Shown one piece after another: positions 8,434 to 15,954 of a stretch of 23,738 bases of DNA. Origin of the DNA: Bacteroides_E sp964522975 (GTDB lineage Bacteria; Bacteroidota; Bacteroidia; Bacteroidales; Bacteroidaceae); contig CAZFXK010000028.1 of the NCBI GenBank assembly GCA_964522975.1, positions 1 to 23,738 of the forward strand, written 5' to 3'. Every line of letters begins with the position of its first letter. Position 1 is the first letter of the stretch. Under the pieces are notes generated by a model. That model was not told the origin of the DNA and made no database searches. It saw only the letters and a program-made list of their open reading frames with translations. The translations under genes and the position numbers were made by a program.

Positions 8434-8440
8434 TCTGTCA

Positions 8441-8677
8441 ATGAACAAGAAGAATACGAATAACAGGGTAAAGATAACTTCATCGAAATCAAAGCGAATG
8501 ATGAGGTTGACTTGTTTTTTAAATGAGCAAGAGTATGAGTTCATTGATAACTATTTGAAGCAATATAAAATAAAAAATAAGTCGCGTTGGTTTAGGGAAA
8601 CATTATTAATTGCTATTTATAAAGAGATAGAGGAAAATTATCCAACTCTTTTTGATGAACACGAAATGAGACGATAG
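8441..8677 (+). CDS. Small ribbon-helix-helix-like protein upstream of tadA, function unknown
   Basis: A 78-residue basic protein that I cannot name. A Lys/Asn/Ser-rich N-terminal tail of about 18 residues precedes a pattern typical of ribbon-helix-helix DNA-binding proteins. This is a short beta strand (MRLTCFLN, near 21-28), a first helix (EQEYEFIDNYLKQYKI), an N-K-S turn and a second helix (SRWFRETLLIAIYKEIEENY). The SRWFRE turn resembles the S-R-x-x-x-R-E pattern of CopG-like repressors. Its stop is one base before the tadA start, so the two are co-transcribed and probably translationally coupled. Autoregulation of the divergent promoters between it and yraN is possible but inferred. An internal ATG at 8498 or 8501 could also serve as start. 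Confidence 0.78.
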   Translation: MNKKNTNNRVKITSSKSKRMMRLTCFLNEQEYEFIDNYLKQYKIKNKSRWFRETLLIAIYKEIEENYPTLFDEHEMRR

Positions 8678-8678
8678 A

Positions 8679-9116
8679 ATGAAGTTAGATGATCAATATT
8701 TTATGAAACAAGCTTTAAGAGAAGCGGAGAAAGCATATGAACAAGATGAAGTGCCTGTAGGTGCAGTCATCGTTTGTCAGGATCGTATCATTGCCAGAGC
8801 TCATAACTTAACTGAAACTCTTACCGATGTAACCGCTCATGCTGAGATGCAGGCCATTACTGCTGCGGCTAATGTGTTGGGTGGGAAGTATTTAACTGAT
8901 TGCACTCTTTATGTAACCTTAGAACCTTGTGTTATGTGTGCAGGCGCTATAGGTTGGTCACAATTAGGACGATTAGTCTATGGAGCAACAGACAAGAAAA
9001 GAGGATTCCATAACTATTCTTCTGATATTCTACACCCTAAGACAGAAGTAGTGTCGGGTATATTATCTAAGGATTGTTCTCTTTTACTTAAAGAGTTTTT
9101 TGCTACTAAGCGTTAG
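8679..9116 (+). CDS. tadA: tRNA-specific adenosine deaminase TadA
   Basis: Deaminates adenosine 34 to inosine in the anticodon wobble position of tRNA-Arg(ACG), an essential step in decoding CGN codons. The 145-residue protein has the zinc-dependent cytidine-deaminase fold. HAE at 54-56 supplies the zinc His54 and the proton-shuttle Glu56, and PCVMCAG supplies zinc ligands Cys84 and Cys87. The N-terminal part reads YFMKQALREAEKAYEQDEVPVGAV, typical of the family. Length is normal. It is the second gene after the RHH-like small gene (1-base gap), and its stop overlaps the stop of the convergent DUF4834 gene by 4 bp. Confidence 0.96.
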   Translation: MKLDDQYFMKQALREAEKAYEQDEVPVGAVIVCQDRIIARAHNLTETLTDVTAHAEMQAITAAANVLGGKYLTDCTLYVTLEPCVMCAGAIGWSQLGRLVYGATDKKRGFHNYSSDILHPKTEVVSGILSKDCSLLLKEFFATKR

Positions 9117-9355
9117 TTTTCTTTCGATAGATCTTCTGTTGTATCCTGTTGTATCTCTTCAAAGTCAACATACTCTCCCTCATCCGATGAGAAAATCTTT
9201 TTTTGAGGTTGTTGATTTTGTACATTTATGGTCGATTTACCTCGTTTGGATTGACGACTACCTTTTCTCTCCGTATTTGCCTTGAATAAAGAGTAGATTA
9301 TTTTAATAATCTGATTGAGTACTATGATAAAAAGAATTAGTCCTAAAATGCTCAT
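9113..9355 (-). CDS. DUF4834 family small membrane protein
   Basis: An 80-residue Bacteroidota-specific protein. It has one N-terminal transmembrane helix (residues about 3-24, LGLILFIIVLNQIIKIIYSLF), followed by a basic, Gln/Ser/Lys-rich linker. A conserved acidic end, DEGEYVDFEEIQQD, identifies DUF4834. The C-terminus presumably faces the cytoplasm. Function is unknown. It lies 46 bases downstream of pssA on the same strand and probably shares the psd-pssA transcript, which hints at, but does not show, a membrane-related role. Its stop codon overlaps that of convergent tadA. Confidence 0.82.
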   Translation of the reverse strand: MSILGLILFIIVLNQIIKIIYSLFKANTERKGSRQSKRGKSTINVQNQQPQKKIFSSDEGEYVDFEEIQQDTTEDLSKEN

Positions 9356-9401
9356 TTATAGTCCTCTTTTACAGTTAGTTTATGAAAGACAGAAATTCAC
9401 A

Positions 9402-10121
9402 TTATGCTAAGTTTCTCTTTCTTTGAGTTAAAAGTGAAAGAATAATATACCAAAGTATTACAGCTGCAACCCCACTTAACTTAAATAGAAAGATTAAGGG
9501 AATACAAACCAATAAAAATAGATATCTTATTTTATTTTCCTTCCATGTAAAGCTCTTAAACTTTAATGAGAACATGGGTATTTCCATCACTAATAAACCT
9601 GAAAAGATAAAAACTAAAACTAAAATATAGATTACATTAGTGTATGTTAACAATAATTCTTTACTACCTGCAATGAAAGAACTCCAGAATAGCGCATTTG
9701 CGGGAGTCGGCAAGCCAATAAATGAATCGGTCTGTCGGGTGTCTACATTAAACTTTGCCAGTCGAAGAGCCGAAAAAACAGCAATTAAAAAGGCTAAATA
9801 GGGGAGCCTTGTTTTAATATCCAGAAGAAAGATGGGGTAACTTAGGTCGGGCTCTCTTAAAAAAGTAAATACAATTATGGCGGGAGCCAACCCAAAACTG
9901 ATGTCATCAGCAAGCGAATCTAACTCTTTTCCTATGGGAGAGTATGCCTGTAATAAGCGAGCAAAGAAACCATCGAAGAAGTCAAAAATAGCCCCTAAAA
10001 TAATGAAACCTAAAGCAAGAGTGTATTTTCCCTCAAAGGCCATAACACAAGCTATGCACCCTGAAAAAAGATTTAAACAGGTGATTAAGTTTGGAATATG
10101 TTTAGTGATTGAAGTGGGCAT
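9402..10121 (-). CDS. pssA: CDP-diacylglycerol--serine O-phosphatidyltransferase
   Basis: Membrane enzyme joining CDP-diacylglycerol and L-serine into phosphatidylserine, the precursor of phosphatidylethanolamine. The complete CDP-alcohol phosphatidyltransferase motif D-x2-D-G-x2-A-R-x8-G-x3-D-x3-D is visible: D47, D50, G51, A54, R55, G64, D68, D72. The 239-residue chain has about seven hydrophobic segments and ends in a basic tail (TQRKRN). Its ATG directly abuts the stop of psd with no spacer, so translation is likely coupled. Psd consumes the product, so the two genes form a pathway pair. Confidence 0.95.
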   Translation of the reverse strand: MPTSITKHIPNLITCLNLFSGCIACVMAFEGKYTLALGFIILGAIFDFFDGFFARLLQAYSPIGKELDSLADDISFGLAPAIIVFTFLREPDLSYPIFLLDIKTRLPYLAFLIAVFSALRLAKFNVDTRQTDSFIGLPTPANALFWSSFIAGSKELLLTYTNVIYILVLVFIFSGLLVMEIPMFSLKFKSFTWKENKIRYLFLLVCIPLIFLFKLSGVAAVILWYIILSLLTQRKRNLA

Positions 10122-10790
10122 TTATCTTAGTTTTGCAATAATGGTTTGATTTCCTACGGTTTTATCATTTAGTTTGGCTAAAACCTCAGTATCCAAAGGA
10201 AGATAGACATCTACACGCGAACCAAATTTAATAAAGCCCATATGTTCGTTGATGTGACAAGTTGAGTTTTCCTCAGCATAGGTAACAATACGACGAGCTA
10301 AAGCACCAGCAATTTGTCTAACCAATATTTCTTCACCTTCGGGAGTTTCAATTATAATGGTAGAACGCTCGTTTTCAGTGCTAGCTTTGGGTAACCAAGC
10401 TTTTTGGAAGCGTCCTCTTTGATGGCTCACTTGCTTTACTGTACCATTTACGGGGTACCAGTTTGCATGCACATTGAATACACTCATAAAGATGGAGATC
10501 ATGATACGGCGGTCTTTAAAATACTCATCTTCATCAACTTCTTCAATCACTACAATGGTTCCATCAGCAGGAGCCATTACTAATTTCTCTGTTTCATTAT
10601 TAAATGACCGATCCGGGCATCTAAAGAAATTAAGCATGATTAAATAAATGGGAGTGAGTACTGCCGCTGCTATGTAAAAAGGTATTTTAGTTTCAAATCC
10701 TAAATAAAATAAGAGTATGATTCCAAGAAAGAGAAGAAATGTACCAATTAAAATCTCCACTCCTTCATTATGTATTTTCGTTTTTTTCAT
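10122..10790 (-). CDS. psd: Phosphatidylserine decarboxylase proenzyme (short type)
   Basis: Pyruvoyl-dependent enzyme that decarboxylates phosphatidylserine to phosphatidylethanolamine. The 222 residues begin with two hydrophobic segments (about 12-30 and 36-54), then APADG at 73-77 and FNVHANWYPVNG near 105-116 with the conserved His108. Near the C-terminus is GFIKFGSRVDVYLP, where self-cleavage between Gly190 and Ser191 would produce the pyruvoyl group on the small alpha chain. The short length and GS-R-V-D site fit the archaeal/Bacteroidota class rather than the longer LGST class of E. coli. First gene of the psd-pssA-DUF4834 operon, divergent from dnaE. Confidence 0.94.
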   Translation of the reverse strand: MKKTKIHNEGVEILIGTFLLFLGIILLFYLGFETKIPFYIAAAVLTPIYLIMLNFFRCPDRSFNNETEKLVMAPADGTIVVIEEVDEDEYFKDRRIMISIFMSVFNVHANWYPVNGTVKQVSHQRGRFQKAWLPKASTENERSTIIIETPEGEEILVRQIAGALARRIVTYAEENSTCHINEHMGFIKFGSRVDVYLPLDTEVLAKLNDKTVGNQTIIAKLR

Positions 10791-10843
10791 TTTTCTTATG
10801 CAACCAATATTATATAAAAATATGATAAATAAGGAATTCTAGG

Positions 10844-10875
10844 CAAAAGTAGGTTTATTTTGAGTTTTCAGCAAA
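10844..10875 (-). promoter_or_regulatory. Putative promoter for psd-pssA
   Basis: On the - strand a TTTG (10872-10875) and TACTTTTG (10844-10851, perfect TAnnTTTG) are separated by 20 bases. RNA would start near 10837, giving an AT-rich leader of roughly 47 bases before the psd ATG at 10790. Confidence 0.62.
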
Positions 10876-10895
10876 CTATTGTTTATAGAAAAAGG

Positions 10896-10927
10896 TTTCT
10901 GTTGATAACTTTCGCATACTAATTTTG
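10896..10927 (+). promoter_or_regulatory. Putative promoter for dnaE
   Basis: TAATTTTG at 10920-10927 is a perfect TAnnTTTG; TTTC at 10896-10899 is a one-mismatch -33 element 20 bases upstream. RNA would begin near 10934, about 72 bases before the dnaE ATG. A GGGAG at 10994-10998, 7 bases before that ATG, is an unusually good ribosome binding site for this genome. The promoter lies back-to-back with that of psd. Confidence 0.55.
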
Positions 10928-11005
10928 GGTAGAAACAGGATCTGTAGTATTTTTAAATCTTATTTCGAGGATTAAAATATAGATAAAATTAAAGGGAGAC
11001 TCAAT

Positions 11006-14000
11006 ATGGCTCGACAATTTACTCATTTACATGTACATACTCAGTTTTCATTACTTGATGGGCAAGCAAGTGTAAAAGCATTGGTCGATAAGGCAATGGC
11101 GGATGGTATGAAAGGAATTGCCATCACTGATCATGGAAACATGTTTGGGGTGAAAGAATTCTTTGATTACATATCAAAGAAAAATAAAGGAACACATCAG
11201 GCACTAAAGGAATTAAAAGGTGAACTCAAAAAAACAGAAAGTACCGATGATGTCAATTCAAAAGGAATAAACGAATTAAATCAGCAGATTTTAGAAGAAG
11301 AACAGAAGCTATTTAAGCCTATAATAGGGAGCGAAATGTATGTGGCACCTCGAGGTTTATTGATGAAAGAGGGGAGGCCCGATCAAGGAGGATACCATTT
11401 GGTGGTATTGGCGAAGAACCAAACAGGGTATCATAATTTAATTAAATTGGTATCTAAATCGTGGGTTGATGGTTTCTATATGCGTCCCAGAACCGATAGA
11501 GCAGAGTTGGAAAAATATAGTGAGGGACTGATTGTTAGTAGTGCTTGTTTAGGTGGTGAAATCCCGCGCAAGATTAGAGAAAATAATTTGGATGGGGCAA
11601 GAGAGGCCATTCAATGGTTTCAGCGGGTTTTTGGAGATGATTTCTATATTGAATTGCAGCGTCATAAAGCAACGGTTCCTAGAGCAAATCATGAAACCTA
11701 TCTGATTCAAGAAAAAGTAAATGAGCAACTTATTGCATTGGCCCGAGAATTCAATGTGAAAATTATTTGTACCAATGATGTCCATTTTGTAAGCGAAGAA
11801 CATGCTGAAGCGCACGACCGATTAATCTGTTTAAGCACCGGAAGGGATTTGGATGATCCGGAACGTATGTTATATAGCAAGCAAGAATGGATGAAGACAC
11901 GGGAAGAAATGACTCTTTTGTTTCAAGATATTCCTGAAGCTCTGGATAATACGATGGAGATCTATGATAAGATAGAATACTATTCCATAAATCATGCACC
12001 CATAATGCCCACATTTGATATTCCGACTTCTTTTGGAACAGAAGAGGAATATCGGAAAAAGTATTCTCACCAAGATTTGTATGATGAGTTTACTCAAAGT
12101 GAAAAGGGGGAAATCATCATATCTAAAGAAGAGGGATTGGCCAAAGTAGAGCTATTGGGAGGCTATGATAAAATGTATCGTCTGAAATTAGAGGCTGATT
12201 ATTTGAAAGAATTGACTTATAAGGGAGCTAAGAAGTTATATGGTGATTCTTTAAGTGAAGAATTGAGGGAACGATTGGATTTTGAACTTTATGTGATGAA
12301 AACAATGGGTTTTCCAGGTTATTTCTTAATCGTTCAAGATTTCATCAATGCTGCCCGATATGAGTTAGATGTTTCTGTAGGTCCCGGGCGAGGATCGGCA
12401 GCCGGATCGGCTGTGGCCTATTGTCTGGGTATTACTCGTATTGATCCCATAAAATATGATTTGCTTTTTGAGCGTTTTCTTAATCCGGATCGTATTTCCT
12501 TGCCTGATATTGATGTGGATTTCGATGATGACGGTCGTGGTGAGGTCTTAAAGTGGGTTACCAATAAATATGGTAAAGAAAAAGTAGCACATATCATTAC
12601 CTATGGCACTATGGCTGCTAAAATGGCTATTCGTGATGTGGCAAGAGTTCAGAAGCTTCCTCTATCAGAGGCTGAGCGTTTGGCCAAATTGGTTCCGGAT
12701 CGTATTCCCGGTAAAAAGGTAAATTTAGCAAATGCCATAGAATATGTACCGGAGTTAAGAGCTGCTGAATCATCGAATGACCCTTTGGTTCGCGATACGC
12801 TAAAATATGCAAAGATGCTTGAGGGAAATGTACGGAATACGGGAGTACATGCTTGTGGTACCATTATCTGTCGTGATGATATAACCGATTGGGTTCCTAT
12901 AAGTACAGCTGACGACAAGAATGGAGAGAAAGTATTGGTTACTCAGTATGAGGGTTCTGTCATTGAAGATACCGGATTAATTAAAATGGACTTTTTAGGC
13001 CTGAAAACCTTATCAATCATAAAAGAAGCCGTAGCTAACATTAAACTCAGTAAAGGAATCAGTATTGATATTGATGAAATTCCTATTGATGATCCAGCAA
13101 CTTATAAACTGTATAGTGAAGGAAAAACAGTGGGTACTTTTCAGTTTGAGTCAGCCGGTATGCAGAAATATCTGCGGGAATTACAACCAACTGTCTTTGA
13201 AGACCTCATTGCAATGAATGCTCTCTACAGGCCGGGCCCTATGGATTATATACCCGATTTTATTGATCGTAAGCAGGGGCGTAAACCCATCTCTTATGAC
13301 TTGCCTGTTATGGAGAAATATCTGAAGGAAACTTATGGTATCACGGTCTATCAAGAACAGGTGATGTTGTTAGCCCGTTTGTTGGCTAACTTTACCAGAG
13401 GTGAGTCGGATACTTTGCGTAAAGCGATGGGTAAAAAACTTCACGATACGCTAAATTATATGAAGCCTAAATTCATTAGTGGAGGCAAAAAGAACGGGCA
13501 TGATCCGGATATTTTGGAAAAGATTTGGGGAGATTGGGAAAAATTTGCTTCCTATGCTTTTAATAAATCGCATGCTACGTGTTATTCTTGGGTTGCTTAT
13601 CAAACGGCCTATTTAAAGGCTAACTATCCGGCTGAATATATGGCTGCCGTGTTAAGTCGAAACATTAATAATATTACTGAGATCACTAAATTCATGGACG
13701 AGTGTCGTGCGATGGGGATTTTAGTGTTAGGCCCGGATGTGAATGAGAGTAATTTAAGATTCACAGTAAATGCGGAAGGTAACATTCGTTTTGGTTTGGG
13801 AGCCATCAAGGGAGTTGGTGAAAAAGCAGTAGAGGCAATTGTAGATGAAAGATTGAAAAACGGATCTTTCAAGGGTATATTTGATTTTGTTCAGCGTGTC
13901 AACCTTTCTGCTTGTACTCGGAAAAATGTTGAAAATATGGCTTTATCCGGTGCCTTCGATAATTTTCCTGAATTAAAAAGAGAACAATTCTTTGCCGGGA

Positions 14001-14812
14001 ATGATAAAGGTGAGGTTTTTCTGGATATATTAATGCGATATGGAACCAAATTTCAAGCAGATAAATTAGCCTCAGAAAACTCTCTATTTGGCGATGGCAG
14101 TATGATAGAGATTGCTACGCCTGAAATACCGGAGGCTGAAACCTGGGGTGACTTGGAGAAATTGAATAAAGAACGTGAATTAGTGGGGATTTATCTTTCT
14201 GCTCATCCTTTAGATGAGTTTTCCATTGTCTTAGAGCATGTGTGTAACACCAAAGTAACAGAATTAGGCGATTTAGATGCTCTTTTAGGTAAAGATATCA
14301 CGTTAGGTGGAATGGTGACTGGTGTTCGTAAGGGAATTTCTCGCAATGGAAATCCGTACGGCATTGCAAAAATTGAAGACTTCTCCGGCTCATATGAAAT
14401 CCCTTTTTGGGGGAAAAATTGGGTGGAATACCAAGGATATCTAATAGAGGGTATGTTTTTATATATTCGTGCAACGTGTCAGGAGAAAACATGGGGTAAT
14501 ACAAACGCTGAAGGTAAACGGGATCCGGAACTTAAAATCAACTCCATCCAATTATTGCCTGATGTAAAGGATGAGTTGATAGAAAAAATAACGATTTATG
14601 TTCCTTTGGAAGATTTAGAAAGCACCTTAATTACAGAATTATCTACGCTCATTAAGAAAACACCCGGAAAAGCTGAGTTATTCTTTAAAATACAAGATAA
14701 GGAAAGTAATGTTGAATTGACGTTGATTTCACAACCCTTGCGATTGACAATAGAGAAAGAGTTATTATTCTATTTACAAGAAGAACGAGCTTTGTCATTT
14801 ACAATAAATTAA
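11006..14812 (+). CDS. dnaE: DNA polymerase III subunit alpha
   Basis: Replicative polymerase, 1268 residues. The N-terminal PHP domain starts HLHVHTQFSLLDG and retains H9, H11, D18, H43, E110, H131, C181, D258 and H260, the full set of PHP metal ligands known from proofreading-active DnaE1 proteins. A charged insertion of about 42 residues (around 60-103) sits between H43 and E110. The polymerase core carries GPGRGSAAGS near 459-468, PDIDVDFDDD at 500-509 (catalytic D501 and D503) and KMDFLGLK with the third Asp at 662. An OB-fold region (LGGMVTGVRKGI...) begins near 1095. It starts behind a good GGGAG site and is followed by a weak hairpin and trxA. Confidence 0.97.
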   Translation: MARQFTHLHVHTQFSLLDGQASVKALVDKAMADGMKGIAITDHGNMFGVKEFFDYISKKNKGTHQALKELKGELKKTESTDDVNSKGINELNQQILEEEQKLFKPIIGSEMYVAPRGLLMKEGRPDQGGYHLVVLAKNQTGYHNLIKLVSKSWVDGFYMRPRTDRAELEKYSEGLIVSSACLGGEIPRKIRENNLDGAREAIQWFQRVFGDDFYIELQRHKATVPRANHETYLIQEKVNEQLIALAREFNVKIICTNDVHFVSEEHAEAHDRLICLSTGRDLDDPERMLYSKQEWMKTREEMTLLFQDIPEALDNTMEIYDKIEYYSINHAPIMPTFDIPTSFGTEEEYRKKYSHQDLYDEFTQSEKGEIIISKEEGLAKVELLGGYDKMYRLKLEADYLKELTYKGAKKLYGDSLSEELRERLDFELYVMKTMGFPGYFLIVQDFINAARYELDVSVGPGRGSAAGSAVAYCLGITRIDPIKYDLLFERFLNPDRISLPDIDVDFDDDGRGEVLKWVTNKYGKEKVAHIITYGTMAAKMAIRDVARVQKLPLSEAERLAKLVPDRIPGKKVNLANAIEYVPELRAAESSNDPLVRDTLKYAKMLEGNVRNTGVHACGTIICRDDITDWVPISTADDKNGEKVLVTQYEGSVIEDTGLIKMDFLGLKTLSIIKEAVANIKLSKGISIDIDEIPIDDPATYKLYSEGKTVGTFQFESAGMQKYLRELQPTVFEDLIAMNALYRPGPMDYIPDFIDRKQGRKPISYDLPVMEKYLKETYGITVYQEQVMLLARLLANFTRGESDTLRKAMGKKLHDTLNYMKPKFISGGKKNGHDPDILEKIWGDWEKFASYAFNKSHATCYSWVAYQTAYLKANYPAEYMAAVLSRNINNITEITKFMDECRAMGILVLGPDVNESNLRFTVNAEGNIRFGLGAIKGVGEKAVEAIVDERLKNGSFKGIFDFVQRVNLSACTRKNVENMALSGAFDNFPELKREQFFAGNDKGEVFLDILMRYGTKFQADKLASENSLFGDGSMIEIATPEIPEAETWGDLEKLNKERELVGIYLSAHPLDEFSIVLEHVCNTKVTELGDLDALLGKDITLGGMVTGVRKGISRNGNPYGIAKIEDFSGSYEIPFWGKNWVEYQGYLIEGMFLYIRATCQEKTWGNTNAEGKRDPELKINSIQLLPDVKDELIEKITIYVPLEDLESTLITELSTLIKKTPGKAELFFKIQDKESNVELTLISQPLRLTIEKELLFYLQEERALSFTIN

Positions 14813-14840
14813 AAAAGGTGAACAACATTCTTTTTTTTTT
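14812..14840 (+). terminator. Weak hairpin plus T-tract after dnaE
   Basis: Just after the dnaE stop, AAAAAGGTG can pair with CATTCTTTTT (one bulge and one G-T pair) around an AACAA loop, followed by a run of T ending at 14840. The stem is short and imperfect, so it may only attenuate; some trxA transcription could read through from dnaE. Confidence 0.4.
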
Positions 14841-14887
14841 GTTACCAATATGAGATAAATACAAGTATAAACAATAAATAATAAAAA

Positions 14888-15202
14888 ATGGCTTTAGAAA
14901 TTACAGACAGTAATGTCAAGGAACTTTTAGATGGAGATAAACCCGTGGTAATCGATTTTTGGGCACCTTGGTGTGGCCCTTGTAAGATGGTTGGCCCCAT
15001 TATTGATGAATTGGCTGAGGAGTATAAAGATCAAGTGGTCATAGGGAAATGTAATGTGGATGAGAATAGCGAATTACCTGCAGAGTATAGTATCAGGAAT
15101 ATACCCACTATTCTTTTCTTCAAAGAAGGTGAATTTGTTGATAAACAAGTTGGCGCTGTTCAAAAAGCTGAACTTGTCGAAAAAATTAAAGGCTTATTAT
15201 AA
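14888..15202 (+). CDS. trxA: Thioredoxin
   Basis: Small cytoplasmic disulfide reductant, 104 residues, serving ribonucleotide reductase, peroxidases and general thiol repair. The active site WCGPC lies at 28-32 within VVIDFWAPWCGPCK. The cis-proline loop is NIPT with P73, and the fold ends with a VQKAEL helix. There is no signal peptide, so it is the cytosolic type. No clear TAnnTTTG box was found in the 75 bases upstream, so it may depend on readthrough from dnaE or on a degenerate promoter. It is followed after 12 bases by a small acidic gene in the same transcript. Confidence 0.96.
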   Translation: MALEITDSNVKELLDGDKPVVIDFWAPWCGPCKMVGPIIDELAEEYKDQVVIGKCNVDENSELPAEYSIRNIPTILFFKEGEFVDKQVGAVQKAELVEKIKGLL

Positions 15203-15214
15203 TCCTATTGTTTT

Positions 15215-15544
15215 ATGAAAACTGAAGAAGATTTTCTTGATGATGATTTTGCAACTGAAGATGCCATAGCATACATCAGACAATATTTACCTCAAGAGCT
15301 AAAAGATAAATTCTCGGATGATGAGATGTATTATTTTTTAGATTTAATTGACGAGTATTATTTAAATAGTGGAGTTTTAGATAAAGAAACCGATGAAGAA
15401 GGTTTGATAGAAGTCGATTTAGAAAGTATTACCAAATTCATTATTAATGAAGCAAAGAAAGATGATATGGGAAACTTTGATTCCGATGAAATCTTTTTGA
15501 TTATTCAAGGCGAAATGGAGTTTATTGATTCTTTGGATGAGTAA
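15215..15544 (+). CDS. Very acidic small protein downstream of trxA, function unknown
   Basis: A 109-residue soluble protein of a family I do not recognise. By count it holds 35 Asp/Glu against 8 Lys/Arg, a net charge near -27. It is predicted mostly helical (for example DAIAYIRQYLPQELKDKF, DDEMYYFLDLIDEYYL, LESITKFIINEAKKD), with no signal peptide, cysteine or membrane segment. Codon use and AT-richness match its neighbours, and it sits 12 bases after trxA ahead of a strong terminator, so it is a real, co-transcribed gene. An adaptor or nucleic-acid-mimic role is possible from the charge alone but is speculation. Confidence 0.82.
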   Translation: MKTEEDFLDDDFATEDAIAYIRQYLPQELKDKFSDDEMYYFLDLIDEYYLNSGVLDKETDEEGLIEVDLESITKFIINEAKKDDMGNFDSDEIFLIIQGEMEFIDSLDE

Positions 15545-15562
15545 ATCTTCTTCCAAAAAACG

Positions 15563-15590
15563 AAAGGTGAGCTTATGCTCACCTTTTTTT
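15563..15590 (+). terminator. Intrinsic terminator of the dnaE-trxA region
   Basis: A perfect 10-bp stem AAAGGTGAGC / GCTCACCTTT with a TTAT tetraloop is followed by further T residues. It lies 18 bases after the stop of the small acidic gene and closes the trxA transcript. Confidence 0.9.
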
Positions 15591-15954
15591 ATGCTCTTTT
15601 TCCTTATTTATCTATTCCGGTTTAATGATTTCTTTTTTTTAGATTTAAAGTAATAGCTACTTTTTTTGTTCTGTTTTCTCTGTAATAAAGAGAAATTAAT
15701 CTTAGCTTGTGGGTGGCGAAGAATAGGTCCCAGATCTAAAGAACAAAGGTCTGGGAGAGAAGCTCCGTCGGTCTGGGTTATAAGGTTGTTTGGACCCAGA
15801 CCTATTCATGGTTTATTTCGGGAGTTTTATTTTTGTGGTTTTTTGTCTTCTTGACGTAATAATTGCATCAATTTGAAGGATTTCCCAACGCCTATATGCT
15901 ATATTTATATAATCTTTGTCATAGAATTACATAACCAATTAAAATAATCGAATA
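15591..15954. other. Gene-poor stretch before the GH105-like gene
   Basis: No convincing gene. A 62-codon ORF here (15666-15854) spans the structured element at 15721-15807 and looks non-coding. Also present are two small AT-rich hairpins (AAAGTA/TACTTT just before a T-run ending at 15667, and TTTCTCT at 15675-15681 with AGAGAAA at 15689-15695). A promoter-like TA-ATC-TTTG at 15910-15918 has a spacer one base longer than consensus and could drive the lipoprotein gene at 15955. Confidence 0.6.
15721..15807. repeat. 87-bp nested palindromic element
   Basis: Perfect 9-bp terminal inverted repeats GAATAGGTC (15721-15729) and GACCTATTC (15799-15807) enclose two more hairpins. The first is CCCAGATCT (15729-15737) with AGGTCTGGG (15747-15755), 9 bp with one G-T pair. 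The second is GGTCTGGGT (15770-15778) with ACCCAGACC (15794-15802), 9 bp perfect. A related GGTCTGGG-like unit thus occurs four times in alternating orientation, and the second hairpin competes with the outer stem for 15799-15802. GC content is clearly higher than in the flanks. It could be a dispersed palindromic repeat (REP/MITE-like), a structured RNA or leader, or an insertion scar; the sequence alone cannot decide. Confidence 0.7.

Noticed and set aside
11549..12918. Several 75-90 codon - strand frames inside dnaE
   Set aside because: All are antisense to conserved dnaE coding sequence and mutually overlapping, so they are shadows.
14831..14841. Long T-run as a sequencing or phase-variation tract
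   Set aside because: It is intergenic and follows a weak hairpin, so it is better explained as a terminator U-tract than as a switch.
15666..15854. 62-codon reading frame in the gene-poor region
   Set aside because: It runs straight through the hairpin-rich 15721-15807 element and has no promoter or ribosome site in place. It shows no domain-like composition and looks like a chance frame.
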